Origin: Ephemerocybe angulata
Lineage: Eukaryota; Basidiomycota; Agaricomycetes; Agaricales; Psathyrellaceae
Length of the DNA: 12,377 nt
Assembly: GCA_013368325.1 (NCBI GenBank)
Contig: JAACJK010000037.1
Coordinates: 1-12,377 of the forward strand
Reading direction: 5' to 3'
The notes under the pieces were generated by a model. It was not told the origin of the DNA. It made no database searches and saw only the letters and a list, made by a program, of their open reading frames with translations. Shown here piece after piece: positions 1-8,889 of this stretch (position 1 is the stretch's first letter; the number at the start of each line of letters is the position of its first letter). The position numbers and the translations under genes are program-made.

Positions 1-1112
1 CCCGCTGCCTCGCCTCCTCTCGCGCTCGCCCCCGCCTCCTTCGTCTCCTTCCCTGTCCTCTCTCCTCTTTTGGCCTCCCCCCGCCCTGCCCCTCTCCCCG
101 CTCCCGCGCGCCCCCTCCCCGTCCCCCGCCTGCTCCTCCCCCTCTCCCCCCCTGCCCCGTCCCCGTCCGTTGTGCCCCGCCGTTGCCTTGCGCCGCCCTT
201 CCTCTCGGCCTGCTGTTTCCCTCCCCGGGTCCTCCCCTGGTCCGTGCTTGCCTCCGCGTTTGGCTTCTTCCGGTGTCTTGGCCCTCCTCGTCCCTTCCGC
301 CCGCCCTTGCGGGCGGCCCCCGGCTCGCTCCTCCTTCGCCTCCCTGGTTCCTCTCCTCCCTCCCCCCGGTCTGTTCGTGCCCCGTTTCGTCCCGCTCCGC
401 AGGTCTCCCCTGTGCCAGTCGCTCTCGTGGCCCCGGGGTTTCCCGCCTCGCGTCGCGCGGGCCCCCCTCGCTCCCCCCGGGTCGCTTTCCTCCTCCCTGC
501 CGGGCCCGTCTGCCTGGGCCCTCCCGCCTCGTGCTGATTGCCTCTCGTCGGGTTCGTCCTGGCTTCCTTGCGGTTGACGGCGCCGTCTGCGTCGGTTTCG
601 TCGGTCTCTCCTACTGCGGGCTGGCTGGCTCGTCTTGGCCCGGCGCTTGCTGTGTCTGTCTCCCGCCTGTCCTCGCTTGGGCTCGCTCCCGCTGGGCCGT
701 TGTGCCGGTTCCCTTCCCTGGCCTGTGGTCCGTCGGGTCCCTCGTGTGCTCGCCTGTTGCCGTCTGTGGCTTGCTTGCTGCTCGCTCCCCTGTCGCCTTT
801 CCCCCCTTGGGCTCCGCGCGCCTGTGCGCCCTCTTTCCTGCTGTTCCCGGTTGTTGGTCGTTCTCTCTGCGGCCGTGCTCTCTGTTGCTGGTTTGCGCCC
901 GGGCGCCGCGTGTCTGCCGCTGTGCGCCCGGGGCCCCGGCGGTTTGCTTGTTGGCTTCTCCTCGCTCGTCCTCTTCGGCGGCCGCTTGTCTTGGCTGCCG
1001 TCCGCCTTCCTCCCCTCCCCCCCGCCGCCCTCCCGCCCGCGCCCGCCGCTTCGGCTGTGCGTCCCGGCCGTTTTGTCGTGGCTCTCGGGCTCCTGCCCGG
1101 CTGGCCCGTCGT
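1..1112 (+). other. Intergenic spacer 2 (3' part) and 5' external transcribed spacer, partial
   Basis: This is the stretch just upstream of the first 18S and is the same sequence as 7775-8889 in the next unit. The 5S gene and the start of the spacer lie outside the window. The first 130 bases are very poor in G, then composition becomes more even from about 560. The RNA polymerase I promoter and the transcribed 5' spacer should lie here by analogy with other fungi, but the loss of A/C identity means I cannot place the start site. Five of the seven residual A bases in the window fall here (401, 417, 537, 577, 613). The short + strand open frames at 70-537 and 170-577 end at TGA codons made by the residual A at 537 and 577 and are not genes. 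Confidence 0.85.
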
Positions 1113-2861
1113 TCCCTGGTTGCTCCTGCCCGTCGTCCTCTGCTTGTTCCCCGCTTACGCCCTGCCTGTCTCCGTCTCCCCCCTTTGTCCTGTGCCCTGC
1201 GCCTGGCTCCTTCCTCCGTTCTCGTTTCTTTGCTGGTCTCTTGCTCCCTGGCTCCTGTGGTCCTTCTCGCGCTCCTCCCTGCCTCCCGCCCCGCCTTCCG
1301 GCGGGGTGTCTTTCTTCGCTCCCCCCCCCCGCGGCTCGCCGCTCCCTGGTGCTTCCTCCTCCCTTCTCGCCTCGCCTGGCCTTGTGCCGGCGCTGCTTCC
1401 TTCCCCTTCTGCCCTCTCCCCTTTCGCTGGTCGGCTCGCGGCCTCCCCTGGTTTCCCCGGTCCGGGGCCTCCGGGTTCGCTTCCGGCGCGGGGCCTGCGC
1501 CCCGGCTCCCCCTCCCCGGCCGGCCGCCGGCGCGCCCCTTCCCCCTCCGCCCCGGGGCGGTCGTGCCCCTCCCTCCCCTGTCGGGCCTTTCGGGTCTTCC
1601 CCTTGGCCTGCGTCCCTTTCCCTCCCTTCCCGCGGCCCCTTGGCGGGCCCGTCTGGTGCCCGCCGCGCGGTCCTTCCGCTCCCTCGCGTCTCTTCCCGTT
1701 GTTGCCGTTCCCCGCTCGTCGTTGCCTTCCGGCCTGGCTGGGCGGTCCGCTTCCCGGCGTGTCCTGTCTGGCTGGGTCTTCCCTCTTGGTGCGCCGGCGT
1801 GCCCTTTCTTGGTGTGCGTCGGGGCCCCCGGCCTTTTCCCTTGCGCCCCTTCGCGTGTTCCCGCCGGCCTCTGCCCGCCTCCCTTCGCCTGGCCTCCTCC
1901 CTCGGCCGTGCGGTTCTCTTTTGTTGGTTTCTCGCGTCGCCGTCCTGCTTCCTCGGGCTCGTTGGGGGCCTTGGTCTTGCGTCGCTCGCGGTGCCCTTCT
2001 TGGCTTGCTCCGCCGCCTCTTGCGCCGCCTTTGCCCCGGCTGTTTTCCTTCTCCCGCCGCCGGTTCGGGGCTCGCCCCGCTCCGCTCCGTTGTCGTCTTC
2101 CCGTCCCTCTGCCGCCTCGGGCTCGGGCGCCCTCCCTTTTTCTGTGTCGCTCGGCCCTTCCGCGCCCTCCCGTCTTTGGGTTCTGGGGGGCGTCTGGTCG
2201 CCCGGCTGCCCCTTCCCGGCCTTGCCGGCCGGGCCCCCCCGGTGTGGCGCCTGCGGCTTCCTTTGCCTCCCCCGGGGCCCTCCCCCGGTCCGCCCTCCTC
2301 GGCTTGCCCGCTTGCTCGCTCTTTCCTGCTTTTCTGGGTGGTGGTGCCTGGCCGTTCTTCGTTGGTGGCGTGCTTTGTCTGGTTCCTTCCGCTCCGCCCG
2401 CGCCTTCCCTGCTCCCTCGCCGGCCGGCTTTTGCTGGTCGCCGGCTTCTTCGCGGGCCTGTCCGCGTCTCGCTGCCGGCCGTTTGCGGCCCTCCCGGTCT
2501 GTGCTGCCCTTCGCTGTTCTGGGCCGCCCGCGCGCTCCCCTGCCCGCGCCCGCGCGTTTTTTTCCTTGGCCGGCCGGTCTGGGTCTCTTGTGCCCTCTGT
2601 CGTGCTGGGGCTCGCGCCTTGGCCCTTCTTGCTCTTCCCGCGGCCTCCCTCGTCCGCGTGCGTCCTCGCTCGCGTTGCTTCCGTCCCTGCCCTTTGGTCC
2701 CCCGCCCGTCGCTCCTCCCGCTTGCCTGGCTTCGTGCGGTCTCCGGCTTGGCGGTGGGGCGCCGGCCCCGGCCCCCTTGCTGCGCCGCTGCTCCCCCTTG
2801 GTCTTTCGCGGCCGTCCCGTCGTCCCCGGTTTCCGTCGGTGCCCCTGCGGCCGGCTCCTTC
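1113..2861 (+). rRNA. 18S (small subunit) rRNA, A recorded as C
   Basis: RNA of the small ribosomal subunit, transcribed by RNA polymerase I as the first part of the pre-rRNA. The 5' end reads ccctggttgctcctgcc where eukaryotic 18S has ACCTGGTTGATCCTGCC. The 530-loop block is at 1656-1670 (gtgcccgccgcgcgg, one C short of GTGCCAGCAGCCGCGG), the block corresponding to AATTGACGGAAGGGCACC is near 2216-2242, the decoding-region block TTGTACACACCGCCCGTC is at about 2693-2710, and the 3' end reads gcggccggctcctt at 2847-2860, matching GCGGAAGGATCATT. The length of about 1,749 is slightly below the usual fungal value near 1,800, consistent with bases lost in runs. There is no sign of a group I intron. 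In every aligned block C stands where A is conserved, so this is the real gene in an altered alphabet, not a diverged pseudogene. The 3' end may be off by one base. A residual A occurs at 1157. Confidence 0.97.
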
Positions 2862-3087
2862 TGCCTCTCTCTGGCGTGGTTGTCGCTGGCGCTTCGGCGC
2901 CTGTGCCCCCCGCTCTTCCTCTCTTTCCCCCTGTGCCCTTTCTGTCGCCCTGCGCCCTCTCGCTCTCGCGCGGCTGCCCGGCTTGCTGCGTCGCCCGGCC
3001 GGCTCTCTTTGCCCTCTCCGTTCTCTGTCCTCCTCCCCCCTTCCCCCCGTCCCCGCTGCCCCCTGGCTTCGTGCCTCTCCCCTCTCT
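2862..3087 (+). other. Internal transcribed spacer 1 (ITS1)
   Basis: Spacer of about 226 bases between the 18S 3' end and the 5.8S; it is removed during pre-rRNA processing. It holds a G/C palindrome in ggcgcttcggcgcc near 2889-2902, which can form a short hairpin with a TTCG-type loop. A stretch reading ggttgtcgctggcgc near the start fits GGTTGTAGCTGGC, which I recall from Agaricomycete ITS1. The length is ordinary for a basidiomycete. A/C identity is lost, so species-level barcoding is not reliable from this text alone. Confidence 0.9.
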
Positions 3088-3241
3088 CCCCTTTCCGCCC
3101 CGGCTCTCTTGGCTCTCGCCTCGCTGCGCCCGCCGCGCCTGCGCTCCGTCCTGTGCCTTGCCGCCTTCCGTGCCTCCTCGCCTCTTTGCCCGCCCCTTGC
3201 GCTCGTTGGTCTTCCGCCGCGCTGCCTGTTTGCGTGTCCTT
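3088..3241 (+). rRNA. 5.8S rRNA, A recorded as C
   Basis: This RNA pairs with the 5' end of the large subunit rRNA in the 60S subunit. The core reads cggctctcttggctctcgcc at 3101-3120, matching CGGATCTCTTGGCTCTCGCA. It continues through the blocks for ATCGATGAAGAACGCAGCGA and GTGAATTGCAGAATTCAGTG, to tgcctgtttgcgtgtcctt near the end, which matches TGCCTGTTTGAGTGTCATT. The length of about 154 compares with about 158 for fungi, and several C runs are one base short. The start and end are set by comparison with the yeast 5.8S termini and may be off by a few bases. The variant ctttccgcc (CTTTCAGCA) near the 5' end is, from memory, commoner in Agaricomycetes than in ascomycetes. Confidence 0.96.
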
Positions 3242-3440
3242 CCCTTCTCCCCCTCCCCCGTTTTGTTCTGCGCCTGTGTCCGGCTTGGCTGTGGGGGTTT
3301 GTGCCGGCTGCCTCCGCGGCGGTCTGCTCCCCTGCCTGCCTTCGCGCGTTCCCCTGCGCTCCGTCTCTTGGTGTGCTCTTCTCTCCGCCGTGGCTGGTTC
3401 TTCGCCTTGCTTCTCCCCGTCCGCCCGGCCCCTCTTGCCC
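3242..3440 (+). other. Internal transcribed spacer 2 (ITS2)
   Basis: Spacer of about 199 bases between 5.8S and the large subunit rRNA. It contains tgtgggggtttgtgc, then ggtctgctcccctg, then cttggtgtgctcttctct, and then cgccgtggctgg. If C is read as A or C, these fit TGTGGGGGTTTGTGC, GGTCTGCTCCCCTG, ATTGGTGTGATAATTATCT (one base short here) and CGCCGTGGATGG. These are blocks I recall from Agaricomycetes ITS2, particularly Polyporales. This is the most informative region for taxonomy, but the match is from memory and the A/C collapse removes much of the signal. Confidence 0.9.
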
Positions 3441-6400
3441 CTTTGCCCTCCCTCCGGTCGGCCTCCCGCTGCCTTCCGCCTCTCCCTCCGCGGCGGCCCG
3501 CCCTCCCCGGCTTCCCCTCGTCCCTGCGCGTGCCGCGGGCCGCTCCCTTTCCCTCTGGCGGTCTTTGGCCGTCCGCGTTGTCCTCTCGCGCCGTGTTCCC
3601 CGCGTCGGCCCGTGTCCCGTCTCCTGGCTGGCGCGTCTCGCGGGTGCGCTCCGTCTTTGCCCCGGCCTCCCGCGGCTTTGTGGTGCGCTCTCCCGCGTCG
3701 CGTTGTTTGGGCTGCCGCTCCCCTGGGTGGTCCCTTCCCTCTCCCGCTCCCTCTTGGCGCGCGCCCGCTCGCGCCCCGTCCCGTGCGGGCCCGCTGCCCG
3801 CCCTTTGGCCCGCGCGTTCCCCGTCCGTGCCTTGCTGCCCGGGCCCCGCTTGCCGTCCGTCGCGTTGGCCGGCCTCCGCCTTGGTTCTCCTTGGTGTCTT
3901 TTCTGGTTGCCGGGCCCGCCTCCGTTTTGCCCGGTGGCCCCCGTTGGCGGGCCTGTGGCCTCTTCGGCTGTGTTCTCGCCCTCCTTCGTCTCCCTCGGTT
4001 GGGCCTGCGGCCTCCGCCCGCCGCCCGGCCGGGGTTCGCCCCCGTTCGTGCTTCGGCTGCTGGCCTCCTGGCTTTCCTCGCCCCGTCTTGCCCCCGGCCC
4101 CCGGCGTCTCCCCTGCCTGCGCGTGTTTGGGTGGCCCCCGGCCGCGTCCTGCCCGTGCCGTCGGGCTCCCTGTCCTGGGGCGCCCGCCGCCCGGCCCTGC
4201 CGTTCTCTGCCGGTTCTGCGGTCGCGCCTGTCTGTTGGGCCCCGCCCGCTGGTGCCTCTGCCTGCCTCGGGTGCCGCCGCGGCCCCTCTGGTGGCGGCTC
4301 GTCGCGCTTCTGCGTGCCCCTCGTCGTCCCTTTGGGTCTCGGGGCGCCCGCCTCCTCGCCCCCTCTCGTCGCTGGTTCCTGCCGCCGTTTCCCTCCGGCT
4401 CGCCGCCCCTCCTCTCCGCTTTCTGTGGTCCGCGCCTGCTTCGCGGCCTTGGGGTTGCCCCCCTTCCCTCTTCTCCCCTTTCCCTCTGTCGCCCCCGTCT
4501 CTTCCTTGGCCCGTTTGGCGCTTGCGCGTTTCTCGTGGGCCCTTTTTGGTCCGCCGCCCTGGCGCTGCGGGCTGCCCCGCCCGCGCGGTTCCGGTGCCGG
4601 CCTCCCCGCTCTCGCCCCCCCCCGGTGTTCGTTCCTCTCGCCCGCCGGCCGGTGGCCCTGGCGTCGGCCTCCGCTCCGGCGTGTGTCCCCCTCCCTGCCG
4701 CCTGCCCTCGCCCTGCCCTGGCTGGCGCTTCCGCGTGTTCCCCTCCCTCGCCGTCCGCGTTGCCGTGCCGCGCTGCCGCGTCGGCCGGCGTGGCGGTCCG
4801 TGCCGCCGCCTTGGCCGTGCTGCTGGGTGCCCCGGCCTCTCGTGCCGCTCTTGGTGGTCGTCGCCCCTCTTCCCGTGCGCCCTTGCCGCCTGCCGTGGCG
4901 CCCGGTTCCCTGGTCCCGCCGTTGGCCCTGGGTCCGTCGCTCCTCCGCGCTCGGGCCGCTCCGTTTCCCCGTGCCCGCTTCTTCGTGCCGCCTCTCGCCC
5001 GGGCCTCCGGTTCCCTTCCGGCCCCCGGCTGTGGCTCTTTCCCGGCCCCGTCCTGCCCTTGGCGCCGTTGGCCGGCGCCCCGGGCCGCGTTCTCTTTTCT
5101 CCTTCCCGTCTCTCCCCTGCCCTCCGTTTGTCTGGCGCTCGGGTTCCCTGGCTGGTCGCGCCCCGCCCTTCTGTTGTGTCCGGTGCGCTCTTGCCCCCCT
5201 TGCCCTCCCCGGGCCTGCCTCCTTTTCCCCCCTGGTCGTCCTCCTCCCCGCCGCCGGTCTCCCCGGTGCCCCGCCTCTCGTTGCTCGCCCCTGTCGCTCC
5301 GGGCCGTCGGCCCCCTCGCTCCGTCCCTTCGGGCCCGGCTTGGCTCTCCGGGTTGGGTGCGTCGGGCCTTGGTCCGCCGCCCTCGGCTCTGGCTGGGCCT
5401 GTTGCGGGGGCCCCTTCTCGCTGGCCCTGGCTGGCCTTGGCGGTGGCCGCCCTTGGCTGCCTTCCCGGGCGTCCGGCGTCCGCTTCCCCCCCCTTCGCCC
5501 TGGTCCGGCCCCGGGGCCTCTGCCTGTCTCCTTCCCCTCGCCTTGCGCTGGCCCGCCCGTGGTGTTGCCGCCCTGTGCTTTCTGCCCCGTGCTCTGCCTG
5601 TCCCCGTGCCGCCTTCCCCCCGCGCGGGTCCCGGCGGGCGTCCCTCTGCCTCTCTTCCGGTCGCCCCTGCCTCGTCCTCTCCTTCGTGCCGCGCCTGCCT
5701 GGCTTCCGCGCTTCCCCTGTCCCTCTCTCCTCTCTCGCGCCCCCCCGCCCCGGGCCCGGGCTTGGCCGCCTCCGCGGGGCCCGCCGCCCTGTTGCGCTTG
5801 CCTCTCGTTTGCCTTGTGCCCGCCCTCGCGGGTGTCGCCTCCGTGGGCGCTTCGGCGCCGGTGCCCTCCCCCTCCCTTTCTCGTCTTTTTCCTTCTTCCC
5901 TGCGGCGGCGCTGGGCTTCCCCGTCCCCCTTTTGGCTTCCCGGTCCTTTCCGGGCCGCTCCGGGTTGCCGCCCTTGTCCGGTGGGGCGTTTGGCTGGGGC
6001 GGCCCCTCTGTTCCCCGCTCCCGCCGGTGTCCTCCGGGGGCCTCCGCGCGCCCGCCCTCTCGCGTCGCCCCCCGGGTCCCGTCCCCTTGCTTTTGCTTTT
6101 CCGTGTGCCTCCCCCCCTGCCCGTGTGGCCTCTCGCTCCTTTCGTCCCTCGGCTTTGCGGCTCGCGGTGCCCGCCCGTTCCCCCGGGCTCCCTGGCTTGT
6201 GGCCGCCCCGCGTTCCTCGCGCCGTTGCTTTTTGCTCCTTCGCTGTCGGCTCTTCCTCTCCTCCCGCCGCCGCCTTCGGTCCGCGTTGGCTTGTTCCCCC
6301 CTCCTCGGGCCCGTGCGCTGGGTTTCGCCCGTCGTGCGCCCGGTTCGTTTTCCCCTCCTGCTGGCGTGTTCTCGTCCTCGTCCTTGCCCTTCGTCCGCGC

Positions 6401-6754
6401 GGCCCCGTTCCTTCCGCTCTTTGGTCTTTGCGCCTGTCCGCTCGGGCCCTGGCGCGCCGCTCTCCTCTGCTGGCTTCTGGCTGCCCGCCTCTCCGCCCGC
6501 CTCCGTGCTCGCGCCGCTGCTGTTGGTCCCGCCCCTGTGCGCTGCGTTGCGCTCGCGCTTTTGCTCGTGTCCCCCTCCGGTGGCCTGGGGCTCCCTCGCG
6601 GCCCGGCTGTGGGGTCTTGTTCCCGCCTTCCCTCCTTCTCTGGGCGGGGGTGCCTCCTTTGCCGCCGCCTTGCCTGGGCCCGGGGTCCTGTCCGCGGTCG
6701 CGTCGCCTTGTTGCTCCGCTCCGCTGCGGTTCCGCCCTTGTTCTCCCGCTTTGT
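3441..6754 (+). rRNA. 25S/28S (large subunit) rRNA, A recorded as C
   Basis: RNA of the large ribosomal subunit, the only complete copy in the window. It begins with tttgccctccctccggtcgg (3442-3461), fitting TTTGACCTCAAATCAGGTAGG with a base lost. The D1/D2 region follows, including ctggcggtctttggccgtcc, which matches fungal LSU directly. Further landmarks are ccgccgccggtctccccggt near 5250-5270, the peptidyl-transferase region from 5621 (cgcgcgggtcccggcgggcg for GCGCGGGTAAACGGCGGGAG, one base short), the sarcin-ricin loop at 6392-6405 (cgtccgcgcggccc for AGTACGAGAGGAAC) and a 3' end with gcgtcgccttgttg for GAGTAGCCTTGTTG, ending near the final TTTGT. The length of about 3,314 is close to the fungal norm of about 3,350-3,400, so there is no intron or large insertion. 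Confidence 0.97.
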
Positions 6755-6879
6755 TCCCCCTCTGTTGGCCTTTCTCTTTTTTCTTTCCCCTGCCCGCCCT
6801 TTCGGGCCGGTCGGTTTGCCTTGCCCCGGGTGGCCCGCGGCCTGCGCCCGCCTGCCCGGCGCGCCCGTCGCTCGCTTGC

Positions 6880-6973
6880 CCTTTGTCGTCTCGCGTCGCT
6901 CGCTGCTGGCCTTTGTCGCCTCGCGTCGCTCGCCTCCCTGGCCTTTGTCGTCTCGGGCCGCTCGCTCGCCTGG
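6880..6973 (+). repeat. Three tandem copies of a 30-32 base repeat in spacer 1
   Basis: Three adjacent units run 6880-6909, 6910-6941 and 6942-6973. Each starts cctttgtcg and ends ctgg, with a shared middle like tctcgcgtcgctcgc; the third unit reads tctcgggccgctcgctcgcc. A possible worn unit end (cgtcgctcgcttg) sits just upstream, around 6866-6878. The units differ by single bases in C and T/C positions. Short subrepeats are common in fungal intergenic spacers. A/C identity is lost, so true divergence between units may be higher than it looks. Confidence 0.8.
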
Positions 6974-7149
6974 GTCCTGGTCCGTCGTGTCGGTCGCGTC
7001 TCCTCGCGTGCCGTCGCTCGTCTCTCGTGCTTGGTGCTTCGGGCCGGCCCTGCGCCCTTGTCCGGGCGGCCTTGCGCCTGCCGGGTCGGCTGCTCTCTCC
7101 CTCCCCTCCCCTCTGCCCTCCCCTCTCTGCGCTCGCCCCTGCCTCGCCG

Positions 7150-7375
7150 GCGTGTCTCGCTGTCTCGGCCCCTTGGCCCGCGCGTGTCTCGTTGTCTCGG
7201 TGGCCGCGTCGCCGCCGCCCTTTTTGCCGCCCTTTCGCCCCTGCCGCTCGCGCGTGGCTGTCTCGTCGCCGGCGGTCGTCCTGCCCGGCCGCCCCCCCCG
7301 CGCGTGTCTCGTTGTCTCGGCGGCCGCGTCGCGGCGGCCGCGTCGCGGCCGCCCCCTTTTGCCGCCCTCTCCCCT
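7150..7375 (+). repeat. Dispersed and about 120-base spaced repeats in spacer 1
   Basis: The motif cgcgtgtctcgttgtctcgg occurs at 7181-7200 and again at 7301-7320, 120 bases apart. Each copy is followed by a block rich in ggccgcgtcgc and then a run of T and gccgccct (7221-7232 and 7357-7367). A weaker copy, gcgtgtctcgctgtctcgg, starts at 7150. In the second unit the piece gcggccgcgtcgc is itself doubled (about 7319-7348). This looks like two units of an amplified subrepeat plus a partial one. Confidence 0.75.
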
Positions 7376-7452
7376 CCGCCCCGCGCGCCCCCGCCTGGTG
7401 CTGTTCTTGCCCTCCCGCCTCCCGCCTCCGTCGCGCTTCCGCGTCTCCCTTC

Positions 7453-7570
7453 CTCCCCGGCCCTCGGCCTCTGCCCGCCCCGCCTCCCGTCCGCTCTGCG
7501 CCGTTCCCCCGCGTGCCGCCTCGTTCGTCCCCCGGTGGGGGCCCCCGCGGGCCTCCTGGGTGCTGTGGTT
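7453..7570 (+). rRNA. 5S rRNA, A recorded as C
   Basis: A separate RNA of the large ribosomal subunit, transcribed by RNA polymerase III and placed in the spacer on the same strand as the other rRNAs. At 118 bases it has the expected length for 5S. It reads ctccccggccctcggcct at the 5' end (ATCCACGGCCATAGGACT), then ccgcctcccgtccgctctgc (CCGCATCCCGTCCGATCTGC), then cggtgggggcccccgcggg (CGGTGGGGGACCACGCGGG), and ends cctgggtgctgtggtt without any change needed. The start was set to the base standing for the first A. Both ends can form the terminal stem of 5S after A/C correction. 5S linked inside the rDNA unit is common in Basidiomycota, and the same-strand orientation fits Agaricomycetes. Only one copy is in the window; that of the previous unit lies just upstream of base 1. 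Confidence 0.95.
7502..7550 (+). promoter_or_regulatory. Internal polymerase III control region of the 5S gene (A box to C box)
   Basis: 5S genes are driven from within: the A box lies near nucleotides 50-64 and the C box near 80-97, bound by TFIIIA. Counting from 7453 puts them at about 7502-7516 and 7532-7549. The second holds the ccggtgggggcccccgcgg stretch. The placement follows the family rule, not an independent match, and A/C loss prevents a base-level check. Confidence 0.5.
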
Positions 7571-8889
7571 CCTCCCCTCTTTTTTTCCCCTTCCCTTTTG
7601 CCCCCTCTCCCTCTCCCTCTCTTTTTGCTTCTCCCCCCCCGTTTCCTTTCCCTGGCCTGTCGCTCCCTTCGCCTCCCTCCCCTTCCCTTTTGCTCCCGTC
7701 CTCTGCTCCCTTTCCCTCCCCTTCCGCCCCCCCCGCCGTCCCGTGCTTTTCCCCTCCCCCCCCCTTCCCCTCCTCCCGCTGCCTCGCCTCCTCTCGCGCT
7801 CGCCCCCGCCTCCTTCGTCTCCTTCCCTGTCCTCTCTCTCTTTTGGCCTCCCCCGCCCTGCCCCCTCTCCCGCTCCCCGCGCGCCCCCTCCCCGTCCCCC
7901 GCCTGCTCCTCCCCCTCTCCCCCCCCTGGCCCCGTCCCCGTCCGTTGTGCCCCGCCGTTGCCTTGCGCCGCCCTTCTCTCGGCCTGCTGTTTCCCTCCCG
8001 GGTCCTCCCCTGGTCCGTGCTTGCCTCCGCGTTTGGCTTCTTCCGGTGTCTTGGCCCTCCTCGTCCCTTCCGCCCGCCCTTGCGGCGGCCCCGGCTCGCT
8101 CCTCCCTTCGCCTCCCCTCGGTTCCTCTCCTCCCTCCCCCGGTCTGTTCGTGCCCCGTTTCGTCCCGCTCCGCGGTCTCCCTGTGCCCGTCGCTCTCGTG
8201 GCCCGGGTTTCCCGCCTCGCGTCGCGCGGGGCCCCCTCGCTCCCCCGGGTCGCTTCCTCCTCCCTGCCGGGCCCGTCTGCCTGGGCCCTCCCGCCTCGTG
8301 CTGCCTTGCCTCTCGTCGGGTTCGTCCTGGCCTTCCTTGCGGTTGCCCGGCGCCGTCTGCCGTCGGTTTCGTCGGTCTCTCCTCCTGCGGGCTGGCTGGC
8401 TCGTCTTGGCCCGCGCGCTTGCTGTGTCTGTCTCCCCGCCTGTCCTCGCTTGGGCTCGCTCCCGCTGGGCCGTTGTGCCGGTTCCCCTTCCCTGGCCTGT
8501 GGTCCGTCGGGTCCCTCGTGTGCTCGCCCTGTTGCCGTCTGTGGCTTGCTTGCTGCTCGCTCCCCTGTCGCCTTTCCCCCTTGGGCCTCCGCCGCGCCTG
8601 TGCGCCCTCTTTCCTGCTGTTCCCGGTTGTTGGTCGTTCTCTCTGCCGGCCGTGCTCTCTGTTGCTGTTTGCGCCCGGGCGCCGCGTGTCTGCCGCCTGT
8701 GCGCCCGGGGCCCCGGCGGTTTGCTTGTTGGCTTCTCCTCGCTCGTCCTCTTCGGCGGCCCGCTTGTCTTGGCTGCCGTCCGCCTTCCCTCCCTCCCCCG
8801 CCGCCCTCCCGCCCGCGCCCGCCGCTTCGGCTGTGCGTCCCCGGCCGTTTTGTCGTGGCTCTCGGGCTCCTGCCCGGCTGGCCCGTCGT
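7571..8889 (+). other. Intergenic spacer 2 and 5' external transcribed spacer, complete
   Basis: About 1,319 bases from the 5S to the next 18S. The part from 7775 repeats bases 1-1112 with single-base differences mostly in C runs. The first 200 bases or so are very poor in G and rich in C and T; since C here stands for A or C, the native strand is probably A/C/T-rich. The motif ccccttcccttttgc occurs twice, near 7587 and 7679, about 92 bases apart. The polymerase I promoter should lie toward the 3' part but cannot be recognised without A/C identity. I see no other RNA or protein gene. Confidence 0.88.
7580..7586 (+). terminator. Polymerase III terminator of the 5S gene
   Basis: A run of seven T lies ten bases after the 5S 3' end, in cctcccctctttttttcccc. 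Polymerase III stops at runs of four or more T in the non-template strand. T calls appear unaffected in this window, so this run is likely real, although its exact length may not be. Confidence 0.75.

Larger units (their letters stand above)
6755..7452 (+). other. Intergenic spacer 1 (between large subunit rRNA and 5S)
   Basis: Spacer of about 698 bases from the large subunit 3' end to the 5S gene. It would hold the 3' external spacer and polymerase I termination signals, which I cannot identify. A T-rich stretch (ttggcctttctcttttttct) lies at 6765-6784, just beyond the 28S end. Two groups of short repeats are annotated separately (6880-6973 and 7150-7375). I see no protein gene here. Long open frames on the minus strand reflect the absence of T on that strand. 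Confidence 0.9.

Noticed and set aside
70..577. Two + strand open frames (70-537 and 170-577) with Pro/Ser/Arg-rich products
   Set aside because: They overlap in different frames, lie in spacer, have only TTG- or GTG-type starts, and end at TGA codons made by stray A calls. Loss of A removes most stop codons on this strand too.
1113..6754. Group I introns or homing endonucleases in the 18S or large subunit gene
   Set aside because: Both gene lengths are near or slightly under the normal fungal values, leaving no room for an insertion.
6880..6973. CRISPR array
   Set aside because: The three units adjoin directly with no spacers of fixed length between them, and they lie in fungal rDNA spacer.
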